This document shows positions 1 to 6,818 of a DNA stretch of 64,000 bases, one piece after another. A model generated the notes under the pieces. The model ran no database searches. It worked only from the letters and a program-made list of their open reading frames with translations, and was not told the DNA's origin. Position 1 is the first letter of the stretch. Each line of letters starts with the position of its first letter. Origin of the DNA: Bin80 sp026708685 (lineage in GTDB: Bacteria; Bacteroidota; Rhodothermia; Rhodothermales; Bin80); NCBI GenBank assembly GCA_965200955.1, contig OZ241742.1, positions 1,302,001 through 1,366,000 of the forward strand, read 5' to 3'. The position numbers were made by a program, and so were the translations under genes.

Positions 1-1
1 T

Positions 2-499
2 GTTCTTGAAGATGATCCTGTTGCATCTGGGCTATGCAGTCTGGAATCCTTGGTTGATATAGATGTCATTTTACATTACTACAATACAACCAATCAGACA
101 TTGCCTGCAACTAGGGTTGCTCTACCCGCTGCTATGGTTGCTGAAACGATTGGTACCTATGTGAATGAGTCTGGGCGTGCACAACGCGTCGTTCCTGCGA
201 AGGTCATCAAGGGGACCAATCGCACACTGATGATGCAGATGGGACTCAGTCGTGCCGATCGTCATGGTACTCCATTTGACCGATGGCACAATGAATCTCA
301 CTATATTAATTGTAAACCGAGTTGGGAAATCATCCCCATCCTTCTAGAAAAACTCGGTGTCAGAGATGTACCGAAAGGCCCAAGAAAAATGATGAATCAC
401 CTCAGCGAATCGAATCCTGCATTTTTGGGGGCCACCTATGAAGCCATGGGGCTTGGTGGTGTTCAACTTTCCTCAATGGAGATGGAGGTGATGGGCTAG
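2..499 (+). CDS. nuoG: NADH-quinone oxidoreductase subunit G, C-terminal part
   Basis: This is the 3' end of a gene cut by the window edge; the frame is open from base 2 to a TAG at 497-499. NuoG is the iron-sulfur/molybdopterin-fold subunit of the peripheral arm of complex I, which carries electrons from NADH towards quinone. The visible part resembles the distal oxidoreductase domain, with a segment around LPAAMVAETIGTYVN and an acid-rich methionine tail, but no cysteine cluster is visible here because those lie N-terminal. The identification rests partly on nuoH starting 2 bases after the stop. A formate-dehydrogenase-like alpha subunit is an alternative, but the nuoH neighbour argues for NuoG. 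Confidence 0.75.
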   Translation, partial: VLEDDPVASGLCSLESLVDIDVILHYYNTTNQTLPATRVALPAAMVAETIGTYVNESGRAQRVVPAKVIKGTNRTLMMQMGLSRADRHGTPFDRWHNESHYINCKPSWEIIPILLEKLGVRDVPKGPRKMMNHLSESNPAFLGATYEAMGLGGVQLSSMEMEVMG

Positions 500-501
500 T
501 C

Positions 502-1527
502 ATGGATATGCACCCTGGATTATTGGCCTTGGTTGGCTTTGGCGTGATCAACTTTATGCTTATTTCGGCATCGTGTCTGGTCTATGCCGAGCGCAAGGTG
601 TCAGCGTACATTCAGAATCGGCCTGGCCCTAATCGGGTGGGACCTGCTGGATTTTTTCAGCCGTTTGCAGATGTGTTCAAGTTAGTCTTTAAGGAAGACA
701 CCGTTCCCGAGGGTGCGAGTAAATTTGTTCATTCCCTTGCTCCGGTGGTGATGGTTGTCATTGCCATGACGGTGCCAGCCCTGATTCCTTATGCAAGGGG
801 TTTTGTCATTGTGGACAGTGGGGTAGGAGTCTTGATTATTCTGGCATTGACCAGTGTATCGGTGTATGGAGTGACCCTCGCGGGATGGAGCAGTAACAGT
901 AAATTTTCATTGCTTGGCGGGTTGCGTTCCAGTGCCCAGATGATTTCATACGAGCTCTCCATGGGGCTGGCGGTTGCCAGTGTTGTGATCACCGCTGGCA
1001 CGTTGAGTGTTGTGGAGATCGTGGAGGATCAGGCGATGGGAGGGGCTATTCTGGGGTGGAATTTTTTCCGAAACCCGATTGGTGCACTTCTCTTTATCAT
1101 TACCGCGTTTGCCGAAACCAACCGTGCCCCCTTTGATCTGCCAGAGGCGGAACAGGAGTTGGTAGGTGGGTATCATACTGAATATAGCGGGATGAAATTT
1201 GGCATGTTTTTCCTTGCGGAGTATGTCAACTGGTTTGTTGCTTCGTTTGTGATCGCCACGCTTTTCTTTGGGGGATATCTCATTCCATTTGAACCCCAGC
1301 TGATGGCAGCTTTTCCCGCCCTTGAAGGCTCTCTATGGCTATCGCTCTTACAGGTTGGCAGTTTGCTTGCAAAGGTTGCCTTTTTCGGATTTCTATTTTT
1401 GTGGGTGCGTTGGACGTTACCACGCTTTAAGTACAACCAGCTCATGCAGATTGGCTGGAAAGTCTTACTTCCAGTCGCACTGGTCAATGTCCTCTTGATG
1501 GCGGTTATCGTAGCCCTCTTTTCATAA
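502..1527 (+). CDS. nuoH: NADH-quinone oxidoreductase subunit H
   Basis: NuoH is the membrane subunit of complex I that joins the peripheral arm to the proton-pumping arm and forms much of the quinone chamber. The 341-residue product has the usual length and about eight hydrophobic segments. Family motifs are visible: YAERKVSAYIQNRPGPNRVGP near residue 28 and an acidic FAETNRAPFDLPEAEQELVGGYHTEY block near residue 203, which carries the conserved loop glutamates. It starts 2 bases after nuoG, so the two are co-transcribed. The next gene is rpe, not nuoI, so the usual nuo order ends here. Confidence 0.96.
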   Translation: MDMHPGLLALVGFGVINFMLISASCLVYAERKVSAYIQNRPGPNRVGPAGFFQPFADVFKLVFKEDTVPEGASKFVHSLAPVVMVVIAMTVPALIPYARGFVIVDSGVGVLIILALTSVSVYGVTLAGWSSNSKFSLLGGLRSSAQMISYELSMGLAVASVVITAGTLSVVEIVEDQAMGGAILGWNFFRNPIGALLFIITAFAETNRAPFDLPEAEQELVGGYHTEYSGMKFGMFFLAEYVNWFVASFVIATLFFGGYLIPFEPQLMAAFPALEGSLWLSLLQVGSLLAKVAFFGFLFLWVRWTLPRFKYNQLMQIGWKVLLPVALVNVLLMAVIVALFS

Positions 1528-1532
1528 GGGAC

Positions 1533-2222
1533 ATGCTTCTTGCCCCCTCCATCCTGTCGGCAGATTTTGCACGGCTTGAAGAACATGCACAGGAAGCTGT
1601 TCATGCAGGGGCTGACTGGTTGCATATTGATGTCATGGATGGGCATTTTGTGCCCAATCTAACCTTTGGCCCGCTCGCTGTTGAGGCACTCTTGACTCTC
1701 AAAAAAAGAACGCAGGTGATCCTGGATACCCATCTGATGATTGAGGAACCTCAGCGTTATCTAAAACAATTTGCTGATGCTGGCTCGGATATCATCTCCG
1801 TGCATGTTGAAGCCTGTACCGATGTTGGTCAGACACTTCGCGATATTCAAGTGTTAGGATGTAAGTCAGGAATCACGTTGAATCCAGATACTCCGCTCTC
1901 TGAGATTGAACCATGGCTGGGTGAGGTGGATGTGGCCATGATCATGTCGGTCTTTCCTGGATTTTCGGGTCAGTCATTCATCCCTGAGTCAGCCCATCGG
2001 ATTGGTGAGCTGCGAAAGATGATCAATCAAAGTGGTAGTCGGGCACTTCTTGAAGTAGATGGAGGAATCAAGTCCACCAATGTGCGTACGATCGTGGATC
2101 ATGGTGCGGATGTGATTGTGGCCGGTAGTGCGATCTTTGGGGGTATTGTGTCAGAAAGGATTCTTCAATTTCGCAATCAAGTAGCCCCTGTAGCTCAACA
2201 GGATAGAGCGACGGCCTCCTAA
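1533..2222 (+). CDS. rpe: Ribulose-phosphate 3-epimerase
   Basis: Rpe interconverts ribulose 5-phosphate and xylulose 5-phosphate in the pentose phosphate pathway. The TIM-barrel signatures are present: the N-terminal APSILSADF strand, HIDVMDGHFVPN with metal-binding His and Asp, DTHLMI, the MSVFPGFSGQSF phosphate-side loop, and DGGI near residue 177. It lies 5 bases after nuoH. The reading frame does not stop at the normal end of the family. It runs 39 bases into the tRNA-Arg gene and ends at a TAA that begins with the last anticodon base, adding a tRNA-encoded tail (AQQDRATAS). The tail is a real consequence of the sequence, but it probably has no function. Confidence 0.95.
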   Translation: MLLAPSILSADFARLEEHAQEAVHAGADWLHIDVMDGHFVPNLTFGPLAVEALLTLKKRTQVILDTHLMIEEPQRYLKQFADAGSDIISVHVEACTDVGQTLRDIQVLGCKSGITLNPDTPLSEIEPWLGEVDVAMIMSVFPGFSGQSFIPESAHRIGELRKMINQSGSRALLEVDGGIKSTNVRTIVDHGADVIVAGSAIFGGIVSERILQFRNQVAPVAQQDRATAS

Positions 2223-2256
2223 GCCGTATATCCGGGTTCGAGTCCTGGCGGGGGTA
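2184..2256 (+). tRNA. tRNA-Arg (anticodon CCT)
   Basis: A 73-base cloverleaf can be folded by eye: acceptor arm GCCCCTG with CGGGGGT (one G-T at the end), D stem GCTC/GAGC, anticodon stem ACGGC/GCCGT around loop CTCCTAA (anticodon CCT at 2218-2220), and T arm CCGGG-TTCGAGT-CCTGG. No CCA is encoded after the discriminator A. The first 39 bases overlap the end of rpe on the same strand, and folK begins 7 bases after the tRNA, so it may be processed out of a longer transcript. Confidence 0.95.
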
Positions 2257-2263
2257 CACAGTC

Positions 2264-2797
2264 ATGCACAGTGCATATATAGCTTTAGGGTCTAACTTGG
2301 GTGATCGATTGGCATGGTTGCAGCTCGCCGTTGATGGACTCAAAGAAATGACGGAGACCATTCAATGCTCTCCAGTTTACGAAAGTGTAGCACATACGTT
2401 AAGGCCTGAAGACCAATTCCCTGATTTTCTCAATGCTGTGGTGGAGGTGGATACTGATGTACCCGTGGGAGATCTGCTTGATTACTGTCAGAGTCTAGAA
2501 CATCAGGCTAAGCGGCAACGCAATGTGCCCTATGGTCCGAGGACCTTGGATGTGGATCTTCTCTCAGTAGGGCAAGTGACGTGCAATACAAAACGAGTAA
2601 TTTTGCCTCATCCAAGATTGATGGATCGAAAATTTGTACTACAGCCATGGTGCGACCTTGCACCAAAGTTCATGATTCCTTACCCGATCCATTTAACCGT
2701 GAGCGAGGCTCTAGAATGCTGTCAGGATGAGTCCAGATTGGAAAAGACTCCATATCAACTGGCAATGGGTTTCATCCCCAAGAATCAAGAACGATAA
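2264..2797 (+). CDS. folK: 2-amino-4-hydroxy-6-hydroxymethyldihydropteridine diphosphokinase
   Basis: HPPK transfers pyrophosphate from ATP to 6-hydroxymethyl-dihydropterin in folate synthesis. The 177-residue length is typical. The start AYIALGSNLGDR is the classic N-terminal motif, and the core motif YGPRTLDVDLL with its metal-binding Asp pair lies near residue 90, followed by LPHPRLMDRKFVLQP. The gene follows the tRNA-Arg gene closely on the same strand. The last 15 or so residues after the conserved part are less typical. Confidence 0.96.
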   Translation: MHSAYIALGSNLGDRLAWLQLAVDGLKEMTETIQCSPVYESVAHTLRPEDQFPDFLNAVVEVDTDVPVGDLLDYCQSLEHQAKRQRNVPYGPRTLDVDLLSVGQVTCNTKRVILPHPRLMDRKFVLQPWCDLAPKFMIPYPIHLTVSEALECCQDESRLEKTPYQLAMGFIPKNQER

Positions 2798-2934
2798 GGG
2801 ATACTCTGTGAGTAGGTCAAACCATTCTGGCTCCATAGGCTTGTTTGCAGGGGGAACGATCATTAGAATGGCAAGAAAGCCCGCGTTACGAAATGACTGG
2901 GATGGACTCAGATAGACCGTTTAAGAATCATTGC

Positions 2935-4197
2935 TTACACTGGGTTAGTGCGTGGTTTGACCAAGATTTGATATACATAAAGAGCCGAAAGAAGATGCAA
3001 TCCATTCTTGATAGTAAACTGCGGGGATTCCACGGATTCAGATACATCTTTATGGCTCATCTCCTTCTCTTCGTTGCAGAAGCGTAGATCTTTTGCTGAA
3101 GACTCCATCACTCGATCGATGAACATATTGATTTCATTTTGATGCTTTTCAGCTTTTCCACGCATTTCGTACATGTTGGCCACATCTTCTGCAGAATAGA
3201 TCTTTTTATCAAGATTGGTTAGCAGAAAGAAGTAATCTTCATACAATTCACTTTGACGAGGCTTTACGATCATGACCATCCGCCGTTTGTAGTTCCAATT
3301 GTTCGCTCGGTACGTCAATTCTACGTAGTTGTAAGCGTTCAGCGACGAACCGTTCTCATCAAAATGTGCTTCGGCCATCTGCATGAGTGTCTTATTCTTA
3401 CGAAAACGCATCACATAAAACAATCCAGCACGGTCCACATCTTCAAACACATGATGCCGATTGAAGTCTGCATTTAAACGGAAAATGACCCGATCAGATA
3501 CACATGCTTGAATGTGTTTTCCAATCGCAATGGCGAAGCTCTGGCTGTAGATGACCTTGTGCTGTATGTCTCGAAGTCGTTCTGTACCAAGTATATCTCC
3601 AGTTTCTGCACATGTGATAAACAACGGCAGAAGGGCTACATCAATATCACGAGTAATACTTCGAATGACAGGTTGTATGCCGTGTGAGTCAGTGGGCATC
3701 ACACCTACATCAAGGATGACTTCAGCGGGGCGGTTACCGCCATTACGTGCAAGAATATTTTCTACTGCTATCCTCAGAAGGCCCTTCTCCATCTCCATGA
3801 AATTGTTGGGTAAACCAAGTAAGCTCCACAATACCGAAATCATGGGTTGGGATATTGGTTCACTGTCTTGATGGACAACGATATGACCATCCTCCTTAGT
3901 GTGGATGGATTTCAACGCGGGGGCTACATCTGAATCTTTGATTGATGGATCCAACCCCTGAATCACTCGCACAAACCATAGCAAAAGCATTTTTTCCAGA
4001 GAGTGTTTTGATTGATTAGGATCACGCGGATCATGGAGGTGCTTCACCATAGATTGAACGATTCCCGTCTTCTCAATCCGTTCCCGTATCATCATTATCT
4101 TCACATCGAATGTAGTAGGCATGGTCAAGGATGCATTAATATAGACAGATGGGTTAAAATCCATCTGAATATGTAAATCTTCAGACGACTCAGTCAT
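2935..4197 (-). CDS. IS1380-type transposase
   Basis: A 420-residue DDE transposase. The C-terminal RGKAEKHQNEINMF stretch (around residue 350) fits the glutamate signature region of the IS1380/IS4-like superfamily, and a first catalytic Asp is likely in the VILDVGVMPTDSHG segment near residue 162. The frame appears intact. It sits between folK and the DUF4834-like gene, in the opposite direction to folK. I looked for terminal inverted repeats in the 137 bases on the left and 230 bases on the right and could not define a convincing pair, so element borders are not given. The family assignment is by motif only. Confidence 0.75.
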   Translation of the reverse strand: MTESSEDLHIQMDFNPSVYINASLTMPTTFDVKIMMIRERIEKTGIVQSMVKHLHDPRDPNQSKHSLEKMLLLWFVRVIQGLDPSIKDSDVAPALKSIHTKEDGHIVVHQDSEPISQPMISVLWSLLGLPNNFMEMEKGLLRIAVENILARNGGNRPAEVILDVGVMPTDSHGIQPVIRSITRDIDVALLPLFITCAETGDILGTERLRDIQHKVIYSQSFAIAIGKHIQACVSDRVIFRLNADFNRHHVFEDVDRAGLFYVMRFRKNKTLMQMAEAHFDENGSSLNAYNYVELTYRANNWNYKRRMVMIVKPRQSELYEDYFFLLTNLDKKIYSAEDVANMYEMRGKAEKHQNEINMFIDRVMESSAKDLRFCNEEKEMSHKDVSESVESPQFTIKNGLHLLSALYVYQILVKPRTNPV

Positions 4198-4427
4198 GAT
4201 GTATATGAATGAAATTAATGAGAGATAAAATCCACCTTATCCAATTGGAGCATTGGAAAAAGGATCAAAGTTTCGAGATAGGATGAGATACGTTAAACTT
4301 AAAACCTCGTGCAAGTTTGCACTTTTTGGGATGATTTTTTGAAGTTCCATCATGATTTTGCAGTCTATGATGTATCTTGATGGTAGTGGCATCGTAAAAT
4401 GTAAACCTAAGCCATAAAATAATTAGG

Positions 4428-4616
4428 ATGAGATTTTTGACAGGGGTTTTATTGGTTTTGATTGCTTATTATGTTTTCAAAGCGGTTTGGAGGCTCTACA
4501 AGGTCGTACAGTCTGATGGTCAAGGCCGTCGTCCAATTCCTAAAAAGAAGGAGATGTCCGATGATTATGGAGAAAAACTTGAAGTAAAAGATGCATCATG
4601 GCGTGACCTGCCATGA
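4428..4616 (+). CDS. Small DUF4834-like membrane protein
   Basis: A 62-residue protein with one N-terminal transmembrane helix (about residues 2-22, FLTGVLLVLIAYYVFKAVW), followed by a short basic and proline-containing cytoplasmic tail. This layout and the tail ending near a conserved acidic/aromatic stretch resemble the DUF4834 family of small Bacteroidota proteins. No function is known for that family. It converges on the TonB-family gene with only 2 bases between the stop codons, so neither has room for a separate terminator. Confidence 0.6.
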   Translation: MRFLTGVLLVLIAYYVFKAVWRLYKVVQSDGQGRRPIPKKKEMSDDYGEKLEVKDASWRDLP

Positions 4617-4618
4617 TG

Positions 4619-5284
4619 TTACATCCCGAACCTGAACGATAACTGATGGTGGCTGTCTATCGTTGCACCATCTTTTTTAGCTGGGCGGAAGAGCGATTTT
4701 AGGGCTGCGTTGACAGCTGCGTCTTCTAATCCATAACCGATCTCATTGACCAAGGTTTTCTGATTCCCCGTTTCACTGATCAGATAGCGTTCTATAATTT
4801 TTGGAGACTGTACATGCCCCTGTTGATTGACAACCACATGGATAATGATTTCAGCACGCACCTTTCGCCTCTGGGCGGATCTTGGATAGTCTGGGGTGAC
4901 GATTCGGATGGGCTTGGGTGGTTCTGAGCGAGGAACTCCTGCCTGTGCAGAGCCATCCATCTCTTGGGGAGGCTCGGAAACGGGTATCATACTTACGATT
5001 AAAGGGTCATCATCCAAGGTGATTTCGTCCTCTAAAATGATATCTTCCGATCGGACCACAGGTGGCAGGGGTGCGGGCGGGGGTGGAGTACGCTTCGATT
5101 GTTGTGTGGAGATGACTTCTTCCATTTGAATCACTTCAGAGTCGGAATAGACAACCGCGGGTGGGCTTGGCACAAAGGAGGTCGGCCATAGCTTAACACA
5201 TAGCAATAGCAATACTTGCACGGTGATCATAGTCGCAAGAATACGCAGACCATAGAAGTCTCTGTCAAACAATTGACGCATCAA
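4619..5284 (-). CDS. TonB-family energy transducer protein
   Basis: TonB proteins span the inner membrane and pass energy from ExbBD to outer-membrane receptors. The 221-residue product has one N-terminal membrane helix (about residues 13-33), a proline-rich periplasmic linker (TPPPPAPLPP near residue 64 and SEPPKPIRIV near 120), and a C-terminal TonB fold with PDYPRSAQRRKV, IHVVVNQQGHVQSPKII and an AALKSLFRPAKKDG end. No ExbB or ExbD gene lies beside it, so its energising partners are elsewhere. The C-terminal domain carries a small insertion (LISETGNQKTLVNE). Confidence 0.88.
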   Translation of the reverse strand: MMRQLFDRDFYGLRILATMITVQVLLLLCVKLWPTSFVPSPPAVVYSDSEVIQMEEVISTQQSKRTPPPPAPLPPVVRSEDIILEDEITLDDDPLIVSMIPVSEPPQEMDGSAQAGVPRSEPPKPIRIVTPDYPRSAQRRKVRAEIIIHVVVNQQGHVQSPKIIERYLISETGNQKTLVNEIGYGLEDAAVNAALKSLFRPAKKDGATIDSHHQLSFRFGM

Positions 5285-5667
5285 CGGAGCAATGAAGAGA
5301 GCAAGTGTAGAGTGTGATCAAAATTCAGTAGACCAGAAATATCCATCCAGAGCAAGTAAAACGAGATGCTCAACTTCTGTCATCCAAAATCTGGTCCTTG
5401 GAAGAACATGTCTCATGGACATGATAGCAGTATACCTTTTTGGGTTCAAAAAGTCCATATGACTGTTGCAGTGATAGGGGTAGATGAAGGGATCAACTCT
5501 CGGAATCACATGGATAACGATATCGAATCTTTGGGGGAACTTCTTAAAGATCAAAGGTTATGTTTCCACAATAGAGACTCCTACCTTCTATCATTGACAT
5601 AGGGAGCACACAAAGCATAGAAAGTCCGATAGAGTTCGTATATTTGTAGGTTTAAGGTTATTTGAGT
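5285..5667. other. Gene-less stretch upstream of carA
   Basis: About 380 bases between the divergent TonB-family gene and the hairpin before carA. Short open frames here have no recognisable protein character and overlap each other on both strands, so I do not call a gene. The stretch must hold the promoters for both flanking transcripts, but I could not pick a convincing promoter by eye. Confidence 0.5.
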
Positions 5668-5695
5668 GCCTTCCCGATGTCGGGAGGGCTTTTTT
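5668..5695 (+). terminator. Hairpin with T-tract in the carA leader
   Basis: A 10-bp stem starting GCCTTCCCGA, with a very short loop, is followed directly by a run of six T (5690-5695). This has the form of an intrinsic terminator for rightward transcription. It lies 20 bases before the carA start, and no rightward gene precedes it within 1 kb apart from the small DUF4834-like gene. It is therefore either an attenuator in the carA leader or a stop for read-through transcription. Confidence 0.6.
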
Positions 5696-5714
5696 GTGCA
5701 AAACAAGCAATTGA

Positions 5715-6818
5715 ATGAACCACGAGACTTCCCTTTCCAAACTGGCCCTTGCCGATGGCACAGTGGTGTCAGGCATCTCCATTGGGGCGAAAGGTGAAAG
5801 TGGGGGCGAACTCTGTTTCAATACCAGTATGACAGGGTATCAGGAAATCATCACCGATCCATCCTATCATGGACAGATGATGATGATGACCTATCCACAC
5901 ATTGGCAATTATGGGGCAGATGATCAGGACACCGAAGCACCGCAGCCGATGGTTTCAGCTTTGGTCGTACGGGCTTTTTCGCATGAGTATTCTAACCAGC
6001 TGGCTCAGGAATCTCTCCATCAGTATATGGTACGTTACGGCTTGGTGGGGATCACAGGAATCGATACCCGTAAGCTGGTTCTTCATATCCGAGAACGCGG
6101 TGTGATGAATGCAGTCGTTTCATCAACCGACCTTGACGATGACTCTTTGATCATGAAAGCCACTGAATGGCCCAGTATGGATGGACTGGAGTTAGCTTCC
6201 AGAGTCACATGCCAGCAGCCCTATGTGTATTCAGACTCTGGAGATCATCGGATCGCGGTCTATGATTATGGTGTGAAAACCAATATCCTCCGAACCTTTG
6301 CGGTACTGGGATGCCAAGTCAAGGTTTTTCCAGGATTTACCCCTCTCAAGGAGGTGTTGTCATGGTCTCCCGATGGAATATTTTTCTCTAATGGTCCAGG
6401 GGATCCGCGTGCCATGCCCGATGCCATTGACTGTGTATCAGAAGCGATGGACACCAATCTCCCCCTCTTTGGCATTTGCTTGGGACATCAACTGATGGCT
6501 CTGGCTCAGAAAATAGATGTGTTCAAGATGTATGTAGGGCATCGGGGTGCAAACCAGCCAGTGAAAAATCTCGCCACTGGAAAGGTTGAAGTGACGACCC
6601 AGAATCATGGGTTTTCCATTGACCCAGAATCAGTAGATTCCGATATTGCTACGATTTCACACATGAATCTCAATGACGATACCGTTGAAGGACTCCGATT
6701 TCAGCAGTTTCAGGGATTCAGTGTCCAGTATCATCCTGAAGCCTCACCAGGCCCCCATGACAGCCGTTATTTATTTGAAGATTATTTAGAGATGGTTCAA
6801 GATCGAAAAACGAACTGA
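5715..6818 (+). CDS. carA: Carbamoyl-phosphate synthase small subunit
   Basis: CarA is the glutaminase subunit that supplies ammonia to CarB for carbamoyl phosphate, the precursor of pyrimidines and arginine. The 367-residue product has the CarA N-terminal domain (ETSLSKLALADGTVVSG, then FNTSMTGYQEIITDPSY) and a class I glutamine amidotransferase domain. The catalytic Cys is in FGICLGHQL near residue 255, and the His/Glu pair is in VQYHPEASPGPHD near residue 340. The stop overlaps the carB start in an ATGA arrangement (shared base 6818), so translation is coupled. A terminator-like hairpin lies just upstream. Confidence 0.97.
   Translation: MNHETSLSKLALADGTVVSGISIGAKGESGGELCFNTSMTGYQEIITDPSYHGQMMMMTYPHIGNYGADDQDTEAPQPMVSALVVRAFSHEYSNQLAQESLHQYMVRYGLVGITGIDTRKLVLHIRERGVMNAVVSSTDLDDDSLIMKATEWPSMDGLELASRVTCQQPYVYSDSGDHRIAVYDYGVKTNILRTFAVLGCQVKVFPGFTPLKEVLSWSPDGIFFSNGPGDPRAMPDAIDCVSEAMDTNLPLFGICLGHQLMALAQKIDVFKMYVGHRGANQPVKNLATGKVEVTTQNHGFSIDPESVDSDIATISHMNLNDDTVEGLRFQQFQGFSVQYHPEASPGPHDSRYLFEDYLEMVQDRKTN

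Noticed and set aside
4309..4322. A short palindrome GTGCAAGTTTGCAC followed by T
   Set aside because: The loop would be only two bases, and it lies upstream of the IS1380-type transposase where no terminator is expected. I could not match it to the element's other side as an inverted end.
5366..5602. A 78-codon open frame between the TonB-family gene and carA
   Set aside because: It overlaps another open frame on the opposite strand, has no recognisable motif or membrane pattern, and lies in a likely promoter region.
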